A program made the position numbers and the translations under genes. Source: Gadus chalcogrammus (taxonomy: Eukaryota; Chordata; Actinopteri; Gadiformes; Gadidae). Taken from it: DNA of 64,000 bases. Position 1 is the first letter of the stretch; each line of letters opens with the position of its first letter. The DNA is taken from contig NC_079418.1 in the NCBI RefSeq assembly GCF_026213295.1, positions 6,076,479-6,140,478 on the forward strand, in the 5' to 3' direction. The notes under the pieces were generated by a model. The model ran no database searches. It had not been told where the DNA came from and worked only from the letters and a program-made list of their open reading frames with translations. Below are positions 50,374-62,364 of this stretch, piece by piece.

Positions 50374-52560
50374 CTAAAGCCGAGGCACTGTGGTGGAGAA
50401 CGCCCGATCACTTCTGGTCTTTAGCCTCGTCCTTGGAAGAGTAAGTAGGGCCCCGCCTGCAGATCTAAGGCTGCGAACAAGCTTGTACGGGGTCAGCATG
50501 TCTTTTATATACTCGGGGGCTAGACCATGACGAGCCTTAAAAGTGATCAATAAATTCTTGAAATCGATTCTAAAACAGACAGGGAGCCAGTGCAAAGAAG
50601 CTAGGACAGGAGTGATGTGAAGTCATCTGTTAAAACCAGTGAGAAGTCTAGCTGCTGAATTTTTAACCAACTGGAGGCGGGAGAGTGATTTATGGTTGAT
50701 GCCGGTTAACAGAGAGTTACAGTAATCTAGACGTGAGAATATGAGGGCATGGGGTTGAGTTGGGGTTGTGATAAAAAATGTTGAATTTTGGAAATGGTTC
50801 TGATATAGAGAAAACATGACTGTTCAACTTTGTTAATGTGAGGGATGAAAGTGAAGTTTGAATCTAAAATGACACCTACGTTTCTGGAAGTGGGCTTGAT
50901 ATTGCTGGATAATGGACCGAGGCTGATGGGACTGATGATGGTGGTAGGCGGGTTGAACAGTATTATTTCAGATTTGGAGTTGTTAAGTTGGAGGAAGTTA
51001 TGGGCCATCCAGTGGTTGACATCATTAAGACAGTCTAAAACAGCAGCCAGAATTCTCTGATCGTTGGGTCTCAGCGACAGGTATATCTGTGTGTCGTCAG
51101 CACAGCAGTGAAAAGAAACATTGTGCCGCTGGATAATTTGGCAGAGTAGGAGCATATATATTGAAAATAAAATAGGACCAAAAATAAACCCTGCGGTACA
51201 CCATAGGTTATTTGGGTTGTGGATGAAGAGTAGTTGTCGACGGCACAGGTTCTGTTAAAAAGATAAGAAGTAAACCAACCAAGTGCAGTGTCCCTGATAC
51301 CAACAAAGGATTTAAGACAATTTATTAAAATTGAGTGATCTAAAGTGTCGAAAGCGGCACTTAGGTCTAAAAGAATAAGTTGGGAGGAAACAACTTTTTC
51401 TAAAACTTTTGATAAAAATGAAAGTTTAGAAATAGATACAATTATTAAGATCAGAGGGATCTAGGTTGGGTTTCCTTAAAAGCGGTTGGAACGCAGCATG
51501 CTTAAAAGCAGATGGAACAACACCATGGATTGAAGAACTATTAAAAATGGGTAAAATGCTGGGTACAACTGTGTTTAAAACCTCTTTAAGTAACTTTGTG
51601 GGAAAAAAATCAAGGCTGCACGTAGTTGGTTACATGTCTGTTAAGATTTCGGATAAAAAGGACAGTGAGACAGGTTGGAAATGGGTCAAATATATACAAA
51701 TGTATCTACTGGTGGATAAAATGTGAGGGGTGATCTGATGCCCAATATTTTCTATTTTCTCTTTAAAATTCTCTTGGTCTCTTGTGTAGCATCATAAAAA
51801 TAAGAGAGAGAAGAGGCGGTGACTGAATCTAAAAACTTTAAATAAAAATCTGGGGTTCGAATTTTTTTTTTTTAAATCAGGTTAGAAAAACAGGACATTT
51901 TTATTGAAATTTTTTCATTGAGTCAAATGTAATAAAATACTTGCAGGACGTCTTCGGTGAGATTAAAAGAATCTAAAACATCAAAAAAATCTGTGATGAA
52001 AACCTGAGTGGGGCAGCAGACATGGATGTTAAAATCACCTAAAATAAGAACTCTGTCAAATTTAGACATAAAAAAGGATGAAAACTCCTGGATAAAGACA
52101 CTGTTCGGTTTTGGGGGTCTGTTAATTATAAGGATTAATGCTGGGTTTTTTGAGTGTATCCTAAAACCAAGATGTTCAAATGAGTTAAAAGCATTATATA
52201 CAACAGGAGTGCATTTAAAATGATTTCTGAAAATGACTGCAACCCGCCCCACCCTGTCCATATAGACGGGGCTGATGTAGATGCCTGTAATCAGGGAGGG
52301 TTGCTTCTATGAGAGAGCTGCAATCGCCTTGAGTGTGCCAGGTTTCAGTGATAATAAAAAAAGTCCAACATGTTAAAAGTAATGAAATTATGACATAAAA
52401 ATGACTTATTGTTCAAGGAACGCACATTTAAAGGACAGAAGTTCACTGGAGTGTGGGGCAGTTGCTGGCAGATGACTGTAGATTTTTCAGAGAGATTTGA
52501 ATTAGAATTGCAAAAGAAATTCTGCAAAGGGCTGTATAGAGTTATTTCTGTGTGTGATTA
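50374..52560 (-). pseudogene. LINE ORF2 remnant: endonuclease and reverse transcriptase pieces
   Basis: 52345-52527 contains PVNFCPLNVRSLNNKSFLCH (endonuclease start). 51923-52261 contains GRVAVIFRNHF and FDRVLILGDFNIHVCCP (endonuclease core). 50727-51155 contains FHCCADDTQIYLSLRP (reverse transcriptase catalytic block, with CADD for the usual YADD) followed by LNDVNHWMAHNFLQLNNSKS. 50374-50595 contains MHWLPVCFRIDFKNLLITFK and APEYIKDMLTPY, characteristic of L2 ORF2 C-termini. The pieces are collinear and in different frames. Confidence 0.8.
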
Positions 52561-52618
52561 TATTAGGAATTGGAAGATAGATGCTTTCGTTGTTTTTGCT
52601 AGGAATGGTTGGTGGTTG

Positions 52619-52819
52619 TCATGATCTGTAAGAGAGAAGGGTCATTTCGATATTTGTTGATAAAAAACGTGAGCCTACCTGGGATGGGTGGACTCCGTCT
52701 CTTTTAAAAGCCTGGGGTCTATTATAAAATTTGCTAAAATTGTCCACAAAGGGAATGGCCTGGTTTCGGCAGTATTGTTTCAGACAGATGTGCAGCTGGC
52801 GTATGCGGCTGAACACAAT
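52619..52819 (-). pseudogene. LINE ORF1 remnant, C-terminal part of SGNH esterase
   Basis: FVDNFSKFYNRPQAFKRDGV followed by HPSQVGSRFLS contains the D-x-x-H of SGNH hydrolases near the end of ORF1. It is the missing half of the esterase found at 54051-54240, displaced by the inserted element. Confidence 0.65.
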
Positions 52820-54046
52820 GGGCCCTATTTAAACGGTCAGAAACGCAAGTGAGAAGCGCCAAGCGCAAGTAGCTTTGTGGGCGGTTCTATGGCGATGTCC
52901 CTAGTTTACCGGCGCAAAAATTACGCTTGCGCCCGGCGCAAATCTAAAAAGGCTTGGTCTGAAGTAGCCTCATTACTCGTACGTGTGGTTTGGGCGTAAC
53001 GTGCAATAAACCAATGAGAGTGCCAGCTCCATCCCCTTAAGAGCAATGAGCGCATTTGAATCTGACAAGTTGATATTTTGACAGCACGTCTGCAGTCTCC
53101 GATGAGACAGATGCATTTCAAACTTCAAATGGCTCAGTTTATGGCCAAATAATATGGCCTAATTCACACATGGAATAAGGTTTTCTTCCACAACTTCAGA
53201 AATACTGAGTCCTCAAATAAATTTCGGCAAAGAAAACTTAACACACATTTGATATGCGGTAACTGTGGTTCTATTTAATGATATACGCAATACATTATAA
53301 ACATTGTTTCTTATCAGTATTATATGCATTATCGTTATCGACTTGTGTTCCTAATATGCATGTGACCCCCCGTTAATATACATTGCCATGGACTGTATTA
53401 TGCGTTATGTGTTTAGTTTGCGTGTGTGGACACACACACACGCGCCCGCATTCATTAATTATTTTACACATACACACAAGCGCGCCCGCATTCATTCATT
53501 CTTTTTAACCCTCACTCGCGGTAAAACAATGTTTTCTCAAGATCAAATACTCAATCAATCCTTAAAGTTATTGGCATGGGCACGATGTCTGTGTCAAGAA
53601 AATATGTCTTTGCTGTACGGTGTTTGCAGATGCATTGATTTAAAAGTACAACTTATTACCGCTGTATCTGCTGTTTTTTCCCAAATAATTTACCAAGAAT
53701 GTGTGGCTAGGTAGATGAGAGAAGCAAAGTGCATGCGCGAGGTGCACAAGCAACATTATGCATACGCCCTTAAAATAGCATCTGAACAACGCGCCACTGA
53801 CTTTAAACCAGGTATTTCCTTGTTTGTGGCGCAAGTGATTTCTGAAACTGCAAAATAGCACCAGGGAACGTTTGCGCCAGAACACGCCTCCTCCTTTCGC
53901 CGAACCACCCCTTGGGGCGCAAAATCATTCCCTCATTTGCAGACGAGTGGCACAGGAGGGAAAAGAACACTCTGCGCCACTTGCAAACTTGGAACGACGC
54001 ATGCTCCAGTGAATAAGTAAATTGCGCCGGATGCAAGATAGGGCCC
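52820..54046. mobile_element. GGGCCCTAT-ended non-autonomous DNA transposon, copy 2
   Basis: The 1,227-bp element starts GGGCCCTATTTAAACGGTCA and ends GCAAGATAGGGCCC, with AAT on each side (52817-52819 and 54047-54049). It is an inverted copy of the element at 16746-17959, sharing CGCATTTGAATC-like, GACTGTATTATGCG and CTGCGCCACTTGCAA-type stretches. It splits the SGNH domain of the surrounding LINE. The 3-bp duplication suggests the PIF/Harbinger group; no transposase is present to confirm. Confidence 0.8.
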
Positions 54047-54050
54047 AATG

Positions 54051-54701
54051 TCACCAAAACGGGAAGAGGGGATGGGTCCGTAAATGACCACCTGCTTCCC
54101 GGTGACCAACAGGTTGTCTACGGAGCTGCACATAGTTTTTCTTGAGGGATTCCGACTGCTGTTCCTTGAGGTCATTTGTTCCAGCTTGGACAATCACTGT
54201 TGTGGCAGAGTCATGATTGCGGATCACCCATGGAGGTGCCGACGACGAGCATAGATGGTGGTGAATTTTCCGTCGGGCTTTGCTGGCAGGACTGCCGGGG
54301 GGGTGGGGGCCGGATGGACCGCCTGGAGAGCTGGGGTCTGCTGGACGTAGGCCGTCGTGGTGCACCAGCTATGGGGCGGGCGGAAGGTGGGCAGCCTGAG
54401 AGAGCAGCGGCCGAAACCGGGGCGCAGAGCCTCCATGGAGGAGGGTTAGGTCGGGGAACCGCGGTGAGGACATCGGCGGCGCTAGTGACAGGGGGCGGCT
54501 GGGCGGCTGGGCACCAGCGGCAGTTGTTGCATCGGCGCTTCCATCGGCAAATATAACGGGCTCAGCGATGTCCGTTGTGGGGTCATCAGGTGAGTCCTTT
54601 CCTTCTCCATCATCCAAAACCTGGAATAAGTTGCTAAGTGGCAGGGCGACGGAGGATCGCAGGTGGAGGGAGCGTTCAGCCGGACCCTTGCTACTCCTCA
54701 C
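54051..54701 (-). pseudogene. LINE ORF1 remnant, N-terminal part with start of SGNH esterase
   Basis: Frames at 54369-54701 (SLHLRSSVALPLSNLFQVLD, then Pro/Ala-rich) and 54051-54365 carry a CR1/L2-type ORF1. VIVQAGTNDLKEQQSESLK is the esterase block containing the conserved G-T-N-D. The protein is cut at about 54050, where the GGGCCCTAT element begins. Confidence 0.65.
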
Positions 54702-54989
54702 CCGGATCCAGGGCTCCGGGTCGTATGGAGTAGAGCAGGCTCTGGTCTTGGGTAAATCAATTAAAAGTGAGGGCTAGCCGGCTAAAAACAAACCGTGCAA
54801 GCTAACTGATAACCAGTTGGAAGAAGCGGGTATCTTGCTCAAGGAGGTATTGGCCCCTAGAGACAAGCATTACAATGCAAACACGACAGTAATTTGCACT
54901 TATCTGGCGCACTCAGAAGAGGAATCAACTGAATAAATGACAGGTATATAGTTGGAGACTGGCAGGCAATCAGGGCACTTGCAAATGAG

Positions 54990-55630
54990 CCTCGGCCCCG
55001 GCGTGGTGCTTTAGATTGCTGGGCAAAAAAAGCAAATCATCCACTGTGGACGGTTTTAGTTGACTCCTCCGCTCCTGAATAACATATCCAGCACCACAGA
55101 AGTCTCGCTCACAATCGCAAAACCCGTGACCGACCCGCACTGTTCAGGCTTCCGACCCGACCCGCACCCGCGTCTGACACAGTACATTATTTTTCACCTG
55201 TTTCATCGAAATTGTGCGGGTCACCCGTCGGGTACCAGAGACGTCCGAGAAGTACTAGAGACGTCCGAGAACCCGACGCACTCTTTAATTCATAATATCA
55301 TCTGGAGGCACACACAGCTTTTGGCCGTGATATTATGTATAATATTATATTATATAGATACATATTTAAATATTATATTATTTACATACAGAGCTCCGGG
55401 AGTCCGCAAACGGCAACAATCAATTCTCCTCCATGCTGCTGTTCACGCTGGACTGCAGGGAGTGAATGCTGATTAGCTGTAATGTTACGTTCCTCAGGGT
55501 GTGAACGCTAATTGGCGTTGTGGGAGTTGTCGTCTTCAAGCGCCAAAAAGTCACAGTCGGCATTTTCTCGGTCAAGAAGTCACCAAATCAGAAATGTATC
55601 TTAATATTAGAATCAATAAATGACCCACTT
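54990..55630. mobile_element. Right part of the degraded ACCCGCACCCG repeat
   Basis: See the left part. The stretch contains GACCCGCACTGTTCAG, a doubled AGAGACGTCCGAGAA and CACACAGCTTTTGGCCGTGA. No coding potential. Confidence 0.45.
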
Positions 55631-57220
55631 TTAAAGGCCCACTATGCAACTTCGGGAATTTCTTCGCTGTTTTCTTGGTTTTGGCACGCACATTTCTCTA
55701 CACAGCGCCCCCTACAGCTTCGTAGTAGATATTTTACAACACTGTCGTAACAACTCGTTGACGACCCTTCCCCATGCACTTCTACGCGAGCCATGTGCAT
55801 TTGTTTTCAAAGAAGCCGGCGAATGCGTGGAGCCATGTCCGAAGTAAATGTTCATAAAATGTAGGCAAGGTTATACATTTTTAAAATGGCGTATTTGTAT
55901 TGCAATAAACATAAAGCCATCCTTTTTAAAGTTGACGGGGAGAATTTATATCCTAGATTATAATTGTTTTATCTTAGGTTGAACAGAACAATCAGTGTGA
56001 GAGTGTTGGCCAACATAATAATCTAAATAAACAAGAACCTGGATTTGGGGATTCAGTCTGTATCTGGGGGACGAGACAGACGAACAGCAAAACACCAATG
56101 GAAACAAAGGTGTTTATATGGTTGCAACCAAGCAAGCTAGAAACATACAGGGCTCACAACAAAACGGTCAAGAAAACAATTTTTACAGGGCTCACAACAA
56201 AATGGTTGAGCAAACACATTTGTACAGAGACTATCAACATCAAGAATACCACGAGGACAAAGTTCACCCAAGGGTACTTTCAATTTCAAAAGCAACACGG
56301 CCAAGTCGGAGTCTGATTTGAAGTCTTCTTTTTCTTTCAGTTCACGCTATTCCTGAAACAACCCGGTATCACGCGATTGCGTGCTCCTGCGCACCAACGT
56401 TAATCTATTGAAGCGTGTTCCCGAGCACGATAGTCCGACTTTTTGCGTGTTACACAAAACGAAATGTAAACCAATGCATTCTGAATGGGAGTGTTCTAAG
56501 ACAATTAACGTGCTCCACAAAACGGTACGAGAGAGAGAGAAAGAGAGAGCGGGAGGGACAGAGAGAGAGAGAGAGCGAGAGAGAGGCTTCAGAAAGGGTG
56601 TGCGCAGATAGTACAGTGCACCCTAGTTATGTTTATGCCAAAATCTATATATATAATTAGGCTGTGGAAATTGCAATAAGTTAAGAACACAACTTCGCAC
56701 GTTGAGCACACAGCCGTGTGACTCGTTTATTTTGTAAAAAAGAAAACCGGAAATCAAAGCGTGCTGAAGGTACGGTCACTACAAGGCTATAATTATATTA
56801 TTTAGCGTGTAATGAGACATCTATAGGGGGGGGACACGTTAGTTGAAGGGGGGGGGGGGGGGGGGGACACGTTTGTTGAGGGGGGGGAGACACATTTGTA
56901 GGGGGGGGGCACGCTCGACAGCGAGAGTTGGTTTTTATTGAACGCTCGACAACGAGAGTTGGTTTTTATTGAACGAGACTTCAACATGGAACAGCTGCAC
57001 GAAACGATGGTCACGTCACTCTCGGTGACGGTGTCGACAATAATGAACACACGAATGATGTTAATAGAACAACACACAACCACATAACATCCCGAACCCA
57101 TTAACCCCACTTAATCCTAACAACAAAACAAGTTAACAAAAGCCCCATTTGTCAACTGAGAACCCCAATTCCCAGAATCCCCCGCGGCTCCGGAACACGG
57201 CGTAGCTTATATTAATCTTT

Positions 57221-57630
57221 ATTATCTGAATGGGAAATGCAATATTTTAGGACAGATACACCATTAAACGCGTTTCTAATGACATTTCTAGCGAGAAATT
57301 TACATTTTCCTTACATAATCTTCAGTCAGTGAATGTGTATGATCTTTATTAATCTTTATTATCTGAATGGGAAATGCAATATTTTAGGACAGATACACCA
57401 TTAAACGCGTTTCTAATGACTTTTCTAGCGAGAAATGTACATTTTCCTTACATAATCTTCAGTCAGTGAATGTGTATGATCTTTATTAATCTTTATTATC
57501 TGAATGGGAAATGCAATATTTTAGGACCGATTCACCGTTAAACGTGTTTCTAATAACATTTCTAGCGAGAAATATACTTTTTACTTGCATAATCTTCAGT
57601 CAGTGATTGTGTCTGATCTTTAGTTTTATA
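57221..57630. repeat. Three 137-bp direct repeats in the left arm of the giant palindrome
   Basis: ATTATCTGAATGGGAAATGC begins each unit at 57221, 57358 and 57495. The same three units occur inverted in the right arm (about 60130-60540), so they predate or were copied with the arm duplication. Confidence 0.85.
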
Positions 57631-58239
57631 GTTATTAGGATTTGATCGGCTCGCTCGCATGTTTCAACGACGTCAGGTTGCTTTCGCTAAACTAGCAGCT
57701 CACGTGCTTCCTGCGTTTGTGTTATTAAACTGTTACTCTATGTAACTTTTAATGATATCATCTTGTTAGAAACACGTATATCTGAGAGCCAACCCAGTCG
57801 CCAAAAGCATACGTTGACAGTGTACTTTTCGTGAACACTGGATTACGTCGCATTTCATCATAAAATAGCGTGTTATACACACACACACACGCACGCACAC
57901 GCACAGACACACACACACAAGCACACACAAGCACACACACGCACGCACAGACACACAGACACACACACACGCACACACTGCATTTCGCTGCTAAAACAAC
58001 AACAAAAAAATATTCCCTCAAATATTATTACTTTCAAAACGTTGGCCAAAATGGCCAATAATATCATTTTTTATTTGGGATGCTTCTAGGACATTTTGGG
58101 TGGATTTTGAACGGTATGTGGGGGGCACGTTTTTTGCAGGACCTGGCAACCCTGCGCTGTTGCCCGAGATCTGGATCCACCCCGGCGTGGTGCCGTCTCC
58201 TTTTGACCTTTTGACCCCAGACTTCTGGGGGAATAGCTG

Positions 58240-58860
58240 AATCAATTCATTAGTCAATCAGAAGCATGTAAATATCTTCCCGGTGGCGTAAGAGGACGAA
58301 CAAGGTGTCCTTCAACTTCTACGCTTCCAGGAGATTGCAACGGTGCCACACATGAGCATATTCGAACATGTTTAATGGTAGTAATTAGCTGTCGAAATTG
58401 GAGGCCTTAATCAATACTGAGCAGCTATTGATTTGCTTCCCGATAAAGATTTGTCACAAATTACATGTTATTTAGCATCTACACATTGAGCTGAGTCCAA
58501 TGACACCAAGAACGACACTCTAGCTAATGGTAACATGTATTTTACATGGTACACCTAGGTCTAGGACATGTTCTCGGTGTAGCAAGAGGCCGAGCTTGAT
58601 CTCATTGGACACTTAACGTGTAGATGCTAATTAACATGTAATTTGTCAAAAATCTCCATCGGGAAGCAAATCTATAGCTGGTCATTATTGATAAAGGCCT
58701 CCAAAATCGACAGCTAATTACTACCCCGAAACATATTCAAATATGATCCTGTGTGGCACTGTTGCAATCGTCTCGAAACGTAGATGCCAAAGGACACCTT
58801 GTTTGCTCTGTTGCACCACCGGGAAGATATTTTCATACTTCTAATGGATTGATTCATATT
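58240..58860. repeat. Smaller palindrome nested in the centre of the giant palindrome
   Basis: The left arm, about 58240-58530, includes AATATCTTCCCGGTGG, AATTAGCTGTCGA and CATCTACACATTGAG. The right arm, about 58570-58860, carries their imperfect inverses (CACCGGGAAGATATT, TCGACAGCTAATTA). The centre is near 58545. No flanking duplication could be fixed. Confidence 0.75.
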
Positions 58861-59663
58861 TTAAGGTTCTCGGAGTGAGACTTTAAGTGGCTGCAGCAGA
58901 AGTGTTGAGACGAAAGATGATATCAAGAGATTTATAGAATATTCCCATTCACATTATGATTCTTCATCGTAACATCCGACCAAACATCCTTTACATTCAC
59001 AGAGCGAAGATTATGAAAGTCCAGGCTCAGCAAGTGCTCCATCTCGTTGCACCTGCACCCAGCGGCTCGCTTGCAAGATTTTGGCCTGAAGTTCTTCCCA
59101 GACCTACACCCTAGCCATCCAACATGCATATCTGAGAATCAGGCCTCTCTTTAATAATGACAAAAAATTATGAGAGAAACACACATTAACTTTTTGTTAT
59201 CTCATAAGCGGCGTGGTGCCGGCTCCTTTTGACCTTTTGACCCCCGACTTCAAAAACGTGGCCACAGGCCAGCTGTGTCTACACACCTTTAGCCACAAAT
59301 GTACACCTCCATCCCACAAAAAATGGGGACTAGAAACTAACCTCTGTCTTATGTACATTTACTGTACTGTTGGAGGTCACGCCCCTTTGCCGACCTTTTC
59401 GAGATAGCTAGGGATGCTAAAATGTTTAAACACATTTCCCGGGGCCCCGTGTACGACATATCCGAGATTTGGAGTTCTAGCCCTTTTTCCCAAATGGAGT
59501 GTCATTTGGACAAAGCCCCTCAGAAGTGTAGCCTGCAAGACCTAATGGTTCAGAATGTGGTGGAAAAACAGTTTTTGAGATAGGAAGGTCCTACCCCCCT
59601 GAAATTTTAATACCTTATTCTAGGGCCTAACTGGGACCTCCGCACCGAAACTTGGCCCGGTCG

Positions 59664-59702
59664 GACCCCGAGGGCAGGAAGGGGGGGCCTGCCCTCGGGG
59701 TC
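59664..59702. repeat. Perfect 15-bp GC-rich hairpin
   Basis: GACCCCGAGGGCAGG and CCTGCCCTCGGGGTC are separated by 9 bases at the edge of the right arm of the giant palindrome. Confidence 0.85.
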
Positions 59703-59746
59703 TGACAGCAGAAGTGTTGTTTTAGCAGCGAAATGCACCGTGTGCG

Positions 59747-59781
<35 letters not shown>

Positions 59782-62364
59782 CTGTGTCTGTGTCTGTGTG
59801 TCTGTGCGTGCGTGTGTGTGCTTGTGTGTGCTTGTGTGTGTGTGTCTGTGCGTGTGCGTGCGTGTGTGTGTGTGTATAACACGCTATTTTATGTTGAAAT
59901 GCGACGTAATCCAGTGTTCACGAAAAGTACACTGTCAACGTATGCTTTTGGCGACTGGGTTGGCTCTCAGATATACGTGTTTCTAACAAGATGATATCAT
60001 TAAAAGTTACATAAAGTAACAGTTTAATAACACAAACGCAGGAAGCACGTGAGCTGCTAGTTTAGCGAAAGCAACCTGACGTCGTTGAAACATGCGAGCG
60101 AGCCGATCAAATCCTAATAACTATAAAACTAAAGATCAGACACAATCACTGACTGAAGATTATGCAAGTAAAAAGTATATTTCTCGCTAGAAATGTTATT
60201 AGAAACACGTTTAACGGTGAATCGGTCCTAAAATATTGCATTTCCCATTCAGATAATAAAGATTAATAAAGATCATACACATTCACTGACTGAAGATTAT
60301 GTAAGGAAAATGTACATTTCTCGCTAGAAAAGTCATTAGAAACGCGTTTAATGGTGTATCTGTCCTAAAATATTGCATTTCCCATTCAGATAATAAAGAT
60401 TAATAAAGATCATACACATTCACTGACTGAAGATTATGTAAGGAAAATGTACATTTCTCGCTAGAAATGTCATTAGAAACGCGTTTAATGGTGTATCTGT
60501 CCTAAAATATTGCATTTCCCATTCAGATAATACAGATTAATTTAAGCTACGCCGTGTTCCGGAGCCGCGGGGGATTCTGGGAATTGGGGTTCCCAGTTGA
60601 CAAATGGGGCTTTTGTTAACTTGTTTTGTTGTTAGGATTAAGTGGGGTTAATGGGTTCGGGATGTTAGGTGGTTGTGTGTTGTTCTATTAACATTATTCG
60701 TGTGTTCATTATTGTCGACACCGTCACCGAGAGTGACGTGACCATCGTTTCGTGCAGCTGTTCCATGTTGAAGTCTCGTTCAATAAAAACCAACTCTCGT
60801 TGTCGAGCGTTCAATAAAAACCAACTCTCGTTGTCGAGCGTCCCCCCCCCCTACAAATGTGTCTCCCCCCCCCTCAACAAACGTGTCCCCCCCCCCCCCC
60901 CCTTCAACTAACGTGTCCCCCCCCTATAGATGTCTCATTACACGCTAAATAATATAATTATAGCCTTGTAGTGACCATAACATAATTCACCTACAGTATT
61001 TCGTTATGTGTTGTTCTTTCAATTGTGTTGTTGTTTACTGCATATCATTTACGTTCTTGGTGGTTCAGGGATCGCGGTCCCTTTAAGGATTACGTGCGTC
61101 TCATGACGTCACAGACCATGCTGGATTTGTTTACCTTCAGCACGCTTTGATTTCCGGTTTTCTTTTTACAAAATAAACGAGTCACACGGCTGTGTGCTCA
61201 ACGTGCGAAGTTGTGTTCTTAACTTATTGCAATTTCCACAGCCTAATTATATATATAGGTTTTGGCATAAACATAACTAGGGTGCACTGTACTATCTGCG
61301 CACACCCTTTCTGAAGCCTCTCTCTCGCTCTCTCTCTCTCTCTGTCCCTCCCGCTCTCTCTTTCTCTCTCTCTCGTACCGTTTTGTGGAGCACGTTAATT
61401 GTCTTAGAACACTCCCATTCAGAATGCATTGGTTTACATTTCGTTTTGTGTAACACGCAAAAAGTCGGACTATCGTGCTCGGGAACACGCTTCAATAGAT
61501 TAACGTTCGTGCGCAGGAGCACGCAATCGCGTGATACCGGGTTGCCTGAAAAGCTTGCCCAACGTTTACTCGTGTCTGGCCTCTCTGTCGGTCAGTCCCC
61601 CTTTTCTCTTCTTCTGTTCCTCCGACATTGGGTTTCTCTGTCTCTTTTTAGTTGGCTGATCTATGATGAATGTAGCAATCCCTTAGTTACTTGTGTTTAT
61701 ATCGAGCCGGTTCCGTGTTTGGGGGTCTGTGCCGCAAAGCAATTCGTTACTTCACGAGACCCGAGACTCCCGCGAGAGTGGGCGGCGGGTCGCCGGCAGA
61801 AACATATTCATTTTCTCCGCCAAGATGCGCAAGGGGGAGTTGAAACAACGAAAAATGTATAATGGAACCATCACAATGACTCCTAGCCTGTTATATTAAG
61901 GTAAAAAAAGTTGCATAGTTCCCCTTTCACTCGTGTCTGATCTCTTTTCTGCTCCATTCTTCTTTTGTTCCACCGACAGTCACCTCTTGGGTCCCTTATC
62001 AGTCGATTGATCCATGATGAATGCAACAATTGCCTCGCAACTGGCTGTTTATATCTAGCCGGTGCCATGTTTGGGTGTGTGTCTGTGCCGTAAAGCATTT
62101 TCGAAACTACAATCTGACTACATTTTCGAGGATACTTCCGCTGCGTCACATCCGGATTGGCTCGGTCCGAACAGATCAAGTTGCATATGCGCTTTTTCAC
62201 TGGAGAGGCGACATGGGTAAATGACACACCCACCAATCGACCCAGAAATGGATGCAGAACCATCAGCATAACTCTCAACCTGCATACTTAATGTAATTTT
62301 GGCTAAAAAAGTTGCATAGTGGGCCTTTAATACAGATTCATGTCTCCACCGGCGAAATTGTCCC

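Larger units (their letters stand above)
50185..54790 (-). mobile_element. L2-like LINE, decayed, interrupted by a 1.2-kb DNA element
   Basis: From right to left the minus strand shows an ORF1-like Pro-rich segment and the start of an SGNH esterase, then, after an interruption at 52820-54046, the rest of the esterase, an endonuclease piece, reverse transcriptase pieces and a 3' tail with TATATAAATACATATATT near 50190. Esterase-bearing ORF1 plus APE/RT ORF2 is typical of the CR1/L2 group. Many frameshifts and deletions; not active. The 5' boundary is approximate. Confidence 0.8.
56359..61544. mobile_element. Giant palindromic (fold-back) element with 7-bp target duplication
   Basis: Termini CAACCCGGTATCACGCG (56359) and its inverse ending at 61544 are flanked by CCTGAAA on both sides (56352-56358, 61545-61551). 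Inverted arms run about 56359-57997 and 59716-61544 and agree closely over their length. The right arm has about 160 bp extra near 60980-61135. Each arm holds three 137-bp direct repeats (starting near 57221, 57358 and 57495, mirrored at about 60190-60540), a G or C homopolymer zone, a GA tract and a CA-rich tract. The centre (57998-59715) has no open frame of note. Superfamily unknown. Confidence 0.85.
55635..62326. mobile_element. TTAA-flanked DNA transposon carrying a giant palindromic insertion
   Basis: The 18-bp terminal inverted repeats AGGCCCACTATGCAACTT (55635-55652) and AAGTTGCATAGTGGGCCT (62309-62326) are perfect. TTAA lies outside each (55631-55634, 62327-62330). TTAA targets are used by piggyBac and Kolobok elements. 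Left flank outside the inner element is about 0.72 kb. The right flank is two diverged tandem units of about 365-400 bp (61563-61926, 61927-62326), each ending in an AAGTTGCATAGT terminus. No transposase frame is visible. Confidence 0.75.

Noticed and set aside
56381..61522. Identical small frames on opposite strands near both ends of the giant palindrome
   Set aside because: Mirror images caused by the inverted repeat; they consist partly of GA repeat and have no recognisable domain.
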